Source: Afipia sp. (GTDB lineage: Bacteria; Pseudomonadota; Alphaproteobacteria; Rhizobiales; Xanthobacteraceae). From it: 7,050 nucleotides of DNA. Below are positions 5,980 to 7,050 of this stretch, in pieces. Within the stretch, counting starts at the first letter, position 1, and each line of letters opens with the position of its first letter. Both the position numbers and the translations under genes were made by a program. The notes beneath the pieces were generated by a model. It ran no database searches. It had not been told where the DNA came from and saw only the letters and a list, made by a program, of their open reading frames with translations. Where the stretch lies: NCBI GenBank assembly GCA_020056155.1, contig JAGVII010000498.1:1-7050 (forward strand). The letters are read 5' to 3'.

Positions 5980-6898
5980 CGAACTGCAAGAAAATTCAAC
6001 CCGCGAGACGCGCTGCGGCTTCGTCGCGCTGATCGGTGCGCCGAACGTCGGCAAGTCGACGCTCGTCAACGCCCTGGTCGGCTCGAAGGTCACCATCGTC
6101 TCGAAGAAGGTACAGACCACGCGCGCGCTGATCCGCGGCATCGTGATCGAGGACAATGCGCAGATCATTCTCGTCGATACGCCGGGTATCTTCGCGCCCA
6201 AACGGCGGCTGGACCGCGCCATGGTATCCACCGCGTGGAGCGGGGCGCACGACGCTGACCTCGTCTGCGTGCTGCTCGATGCCCGCGCCGGCATTGACGA
6301 TGAGGCCGACGCGATCCTGACCAGGCTCTCGTCCGTCAATCACCCGAAGATTCTGGTGCTGAACAAGATCGATCTGGTGCCGCGCGAGAAGCTGCTGACG
6401 CTCGCGATGAAGGCCAATGAGCGGCTCGCCTTCGATCAGACCTTCATGATTTCGGCGATGTCCGGCGACGGCGTTGACGACCTGCGCCGCGCGCTGGCGA
6501 AGGACGTTCCCGCAGGGCCTTTCCACTATCCCGAAGACCAGATGTCGGATGCGCCGCTGCGGCACCTCGCGGCGGAAATCACGCGCGAGAAAATCTACCG
6601 TCACCTGCATCAGGAACTGCCGTATCAGTCCACGGTCGAAACCGACTCGTGGACCGATCGCAAGGACAAGTCGGTGCGGATCGAGCAGACGATCTATGTG
6701 GAGCGCGATAGCCAGCGCAAGATCGTGCTCGGCAAGGGCGGGGCGACGATCAAGGCTATCGGTGCGGATTCGCGCAAGGAGATCGCAGAGATTGTCGGCC
6801 AGCCGGTGCATCTCTTTCTGTTCGTGAAGGTCAGGGACGGCTGGGGCGACGATCCGGAGCGTTACCGCGAGATGGGTCTGGAGTTTCCCAAGGAATGA
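5972..6898 (+). CDS. era: GTPase Era, ribosome maturation factor
   Basis: Era is an essential GTPase that binds the 3' end of 16S rRNA and assists late 30S subunit assembly. The G domain motifs are all present: G1 GAPNVGKST (22-30), G2 around VQTTR (47-51), G3 DTPG (69-72), G4 NKID (131-134) and G5 with SAM (161-163). The C-terminal type II KH domain contains the GKGG loop at 254-257 and ends in the Era-like HLFLFVKVRDGW stretch. The length of 308 residues is typical. The ATG overlaps the end of rnc by 8 bp, and GGGCGG (5961-5966) is upstream as a weak ribosome site. The rnc-era pair is conserved across proteobacteria and links two enzymes of rRNA processing. Confidence 0.97.
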   Translation: MPDELQENSTRETRCGFVALIGAPNVGKSTLVNALVGSKVTIVSKKVQTTRALIRGIVIEDNAQIILVDTPGIFAPKRRLDRAMVSTAWSGAHDADLVCVLLDARAGIDDEADAILTRLSSVNHPKILVLNKIDLVPREKLLTLAMKANERLAFDQTFMISAMSGDGVDDLRRALAKDVPAGPFHYPEDQMSDAPLRHLAAEITREKIYRHLHQELPYQSTVETDSWTDRKDKSVRIEQTIYVERDSQRKIVLGKGGATIKAIGADSRKEIAEIVGQPVHLFLFVKVRDGWGDDPERYREMGLEFPKE

Positions 6899-7050
6899 TC
6901 AACGATACCGGCACCGGCGTTCCCAAGAACATCTTCTATTTCCAGGTGCTGCTGTATCTGTCGCTGCTCATCGACGTGCTCTCCGCTGCGTTTCTGGATC
7001 GCATGCCGGATGAGGTCACCGAGTCGACGAAGCTGGCAGTCAATTTCATC
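6895..7050 (+). CDS. Small membrane protein of unknown function, 5' part only
   Basis: An ATG at 6895 overlaps the era stop by 4 bp (ATGA), and the frame stays open for 52 codons to the end of the window. It begins MINDTGTGVPKNIFYFQ and has a hydrophobic segment at about residues 13-31 (IFYFQVLLYLSLLIDVLSA), probably a membrane span. The segment is followed by a charged stretch with DRMPDE. AAGGA directly precedes the ATG, and GGAG lies 11 bases upstream (6880-6883). It does not look like the N-terminus of RecO, the gene often found after era. I do not recognise the family. Its position in the overlapping lepB-rnc-era run makes it very likely to be translated. Confidence 0.75.
   Translation, partial: MINDTGTGVPKNIFYFQVLLYLSLLIDVLSAAFLDRMPDEVTESTKLAVNFI

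Noticed and set aside
1..7050. tRNA, rRNA, CRISPR arrays, insertion-sequence genes, toxin-antitoxin or phage genes
   Set aside because: I looked for each and saw none. The coding sequence is housekeeping throughout, and no stretch of more than 300 bases lacks a gene.

Overview
The window looks like a housekeeping chromosomal segment of a GC-rich alphaproteobacterium. It probably belongs to the Bradyrhizobium / Rhodopseudomonas / Nitrobacter / Afipia group. The evidence is the gene set and the protein texts: a long acidic-tailed omega, an Rsh whose middle domain has lost its cysteines, a single-span signal peptidase I, and an RNase III with YQRLEFLGD in place of NERLEFLGD. The placement is by recognition of these proteins, not by a database search. 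All complete genes are on the + strand.

Layout: (1) 2-373, 3' part of rpoZ (RNA polymerase omega), followed by a clear intrinsic terminator at 421-455. (2) 510-2837, rsh, a bifunctional (p)ppGpp synthetase/hydrolase, closely followed by pdxJ (2862-3629, vitamin B6 synthesis). (3) 3626-3789, a non-coding 164-bp composite palindromic element filling the whole pdxJ-acpS gap. (4) 3794-4213, acpS (holo-ACP synthase), then a 180-bp gap. (5) 4394-7050, a tightly overlapping run: lepB (signal peptidase I), rnc (RNase III), era (GTPase for 16S rRNA / 30S maturation) and the first 52 codons of an unidentified small membrane protein. Junctions in this run overlap by 4, 8 and 4 bp, so it is almost certainly one transcript with coupled translation.

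The genes link growth-rate control (omega and Rsh, one ppGpp receptor component beside the ppGpp enzyme) with lipid and cofactor supply (acpS, pdxJ), protein export (lepB) and ribosome/RNA maturation (rnc, era). Gammaproteobacteria carry nearly the same genes as lepB-rnc-era-recO-pdxJ-acpS. Here pdxJ-acpS lies in front of lepB-rnc-era, and rpoZ-rsh is attached upstream.

I find no novel multi-gene system. The least ordinary object is the 164-bp element at 3626-3789. It consists of two related hairpins, each about 25 bp, in inverted orientation around an AT-rich centre, with CTAG at both outer ends. Its left arm contains the pdxJ stop codon. Its right arm contains the Shine-Dalgarno-like AGGA of acpS. 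Its second loop carries a strong Shine-Dalgarno sequence and a 9-codon mini-ORF ending just before the acpS start. It looks like a dispersed mobile palindromic element that may now act as a 5' regulatory structure.
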